Positions 63,061 through 64,000 of a stretch of DNA of 64,000 nt are shown here, piece after piece. Position numbers and translations under genes: made by a program. The DNA is taken from assembly GCF_001368815.1 (NCBI RefSeq), contig NZ_CTEI01000001.1:1736001-1800000 (forward strand), written 5' to 3'. The notes under the pieces were generated by a model that was given only the letters and a program-made list of their open reading frames with translations, did no database searches and was not told the origin of the DNA. Every line of letters begins with the position of its first letter. Positions within the stretch are counted from its first letter, which is position 1. The stretch is from Paraliobacillus sp. PM-2 (lineage in GTDB: Bacteria > Bacillota > Bacilli > Bacillales > Amphibacillaceae).

Positions 63061-63924
63061 TTACTTAAGCATGAATGAAGTAAAGGTATCTAAACTACTA
63101 TTTGATTCTATCCATACCAAATCTTTTTTATCATTTAATGCATTAGGGAGTGCCATCCACGGCTCCATACACACATGATTTTTGCCTTCCTCTGTCCAAA
63201 AAACGGTATATTGAAACTCCGGACCATATTCCATGATCAATTGTTGTTGTCCTGGTGTACGAATAGAAAGGCTTCCGTCTTTCCTGTTTGTGAAAATAAT
63301 AGAAGGCTCTAAGTCTTGCTTTTTAATAGAACCATTAAATTCCTTTTCTTGATTATCTTTTAAATCTAGATAAGTAGAGGAATCTGTCTGTATATAAATC
63401 ATTTCATCTTTTGTTAGAAAATAGGGATGAAAACCTGCATACATTGGCATGGATTCATTTGTATTATTTTGATAAGACTGCTTGATTGACAGCCCTTCAT
63501 TAGACAACGTATAGGTGAATAACAATTTAAAATGGAAAGGGAATATTTTGAGCATCTCTTCTGTACTCTCTAAGCTCAAGGTAATGGAGGCTTGTTTATT
63601 TTCTAGATTGGTAGCGTCGATCTCCCATGGATAATCACGAGCAAAACCATGTATTGGCATATGATATTCTTTTTCATTGTATATGTATGTTTCATTTTCT
63701 GTTTTACCAGCTACCGGAAATAAAATAGGGATACCCCCTCGAATCGGACGTTGTTCGTCAAACAATGTTGCTTTATTTAAATAAAGCAATTCCTCTCCAT
63801 TTACACCTAACTCTGTCACCATCCCTCCTCGTGTTAAACAAAGGCTTAACCAACAAGTCGCATTGTCATTTTTAATTGTGACAAATTCACAGTTTTGCTC
63901 TATGTAATTATCTACTATGAACAT
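63061..63924 (-). CDS. Aldose 1-epimerase (mutarotase) family protein
   Basis: This 287-aa beta-sandwich mutarotase-like enzyme has GGIPILFPVAG near 63-73, an MPIHGFARDYPWEI segment with the His near 90-92, YAGFHPYF near 162-169 with the second His, and MEPWMALPNALN near 263-274 with the catalytic Glu. It interconverts anomers of a free or phosphorylated sugar. AAGGAG lies 7 nt before the ATG. It is the first gene of the catabolic region in this window, so it may serve the same sugar. Confidence 0.88.
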   Translation of the reverse strand: MFIVDNYIEQNCEFVTIKNDNATCWLSLCLTRGGMVTELGVNGEELLYLNKATLFDEQRPIRGGIPILFPVAGKTENETYIYNEKEYHMPIHGFARDYPWEIDATNLENKQASITLSLESTEEMLKIFPFHFKLLFTYTLSNEGLSIKQSYQNNTNESMPMYAGFHPYFLTKDEMIYIQTDSSTYLDLKDNQEKEFNGSIKKQDLEPSIIFTNRKDGSLSIRTPGQQQLIMEYGPEFQYTVFWTEEGKNHVCMEPWMALPNALNDKKDLVWIESNSSLDTFTSFMLK

Positions 63925-64000
63925 AATAAAACTCCTTCACTAAATTATTTTTAAAATCTTATAATCGGTATGTTTGTGTTAGAAACTTATTTACTCATGA

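Overview
The window comes from a low-GC Bacillota chromosome, most likely a halotolerant member of the Bacillaceae (Oceanobacillus / Virgibacillus / Gracilibacillus type). The evidence is the AT-rich codon use, strong AGGAGG-type ribosome binding sites, the B. subtilis-like gene order yeaC-yeaD-yebA-guaA, a YtvA-type LOV-STAS photoreceptor, and cre-like catabolite sites. The genus is an inference. No rRNA, tRNA or CRISPR array was seen.

Layout. (1) 1-6400: a minus-strand sialic acid catabolic cluster, nanE-nanA-siaP-siaQ-siaM-nanK-rpiR, with a TRAP importer and two promoters that carry palindromes and cre sites. (2) 6448-11697: a PdaC-type polysaccharide deacetylase, a DUF5107/TPR protein divergent from an AraC regulator, and a two-helix membrane peptide. 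(3) About 11904-28509: a 16.6-kb genomic island integrated at the 3' end of guaA. It has a tyrosine integrase, a duplicated DUF3173-like protein, integrase arm-type repeats at both ends, and a left-end copy of the guaA end that still reads Glu-Trp-Glu-stop. Its cargo is a type IIS-like restriction-modification module (AlwI-family nuclease plus a fused double adenine methylase), a TIGR04141-like protein, a ribbon-helix-helix protein, an exported coiled-coil protein, a serine recombinase and an orphan methylase. Nested in it at 12084-14489 is a 2.4-kb transposon-like unit with Tn7/Mu-style ends (TG...CA, arrays of 21-23-bp repeats, 5-bp target duplication TCCAT). It has no transposase and carries an EEP-fold nuclease/phosphatase plus an unknown partner. 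(4) 28498-41502: core genes: guaA under a guanine riboswitch, the yeaCD-yebA unit, a potassium channel subunit, dps, ytvA, ung, gdhA and a divergent GltC-like regulator.

(5) 41612-63924: a long minus-strand catabolic region of about 20 genes. A mutarotase-like protein and an SsuABC/TauABC-type importer come first, then a two-component system, then a route built from paralogues of central enzymes: a NagB-like protein with an Asp-to-Asn active-site change, NagA, class II aldolase, PGI, an atypical PFK and an atypical TPI. These are followed by a nickel-pincer system: LarA racemase family, LarE, LarC split in two with larB between the halves, LarB and a nickel/peptide-type ABC importer. A sensible reading is that an unidentified amino sugar or sugar analogue is imported, deacylated, deaminated, isomerised, phosphorylated and cleaved, and that a nickel-dependent 2-hydroxyacid racemase/epimerase handles a substrate or product. 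The nickel importer and LarBCE would supply its cofactor. The substrate cannot be read from sequence.

The strongest candidates for something undescribed are the non-autonomous Tn7/Mu-like unit with its EEP gene pair, the catabolic/LarA super-cluster, and the larC1-larB-larC2 arrangement.
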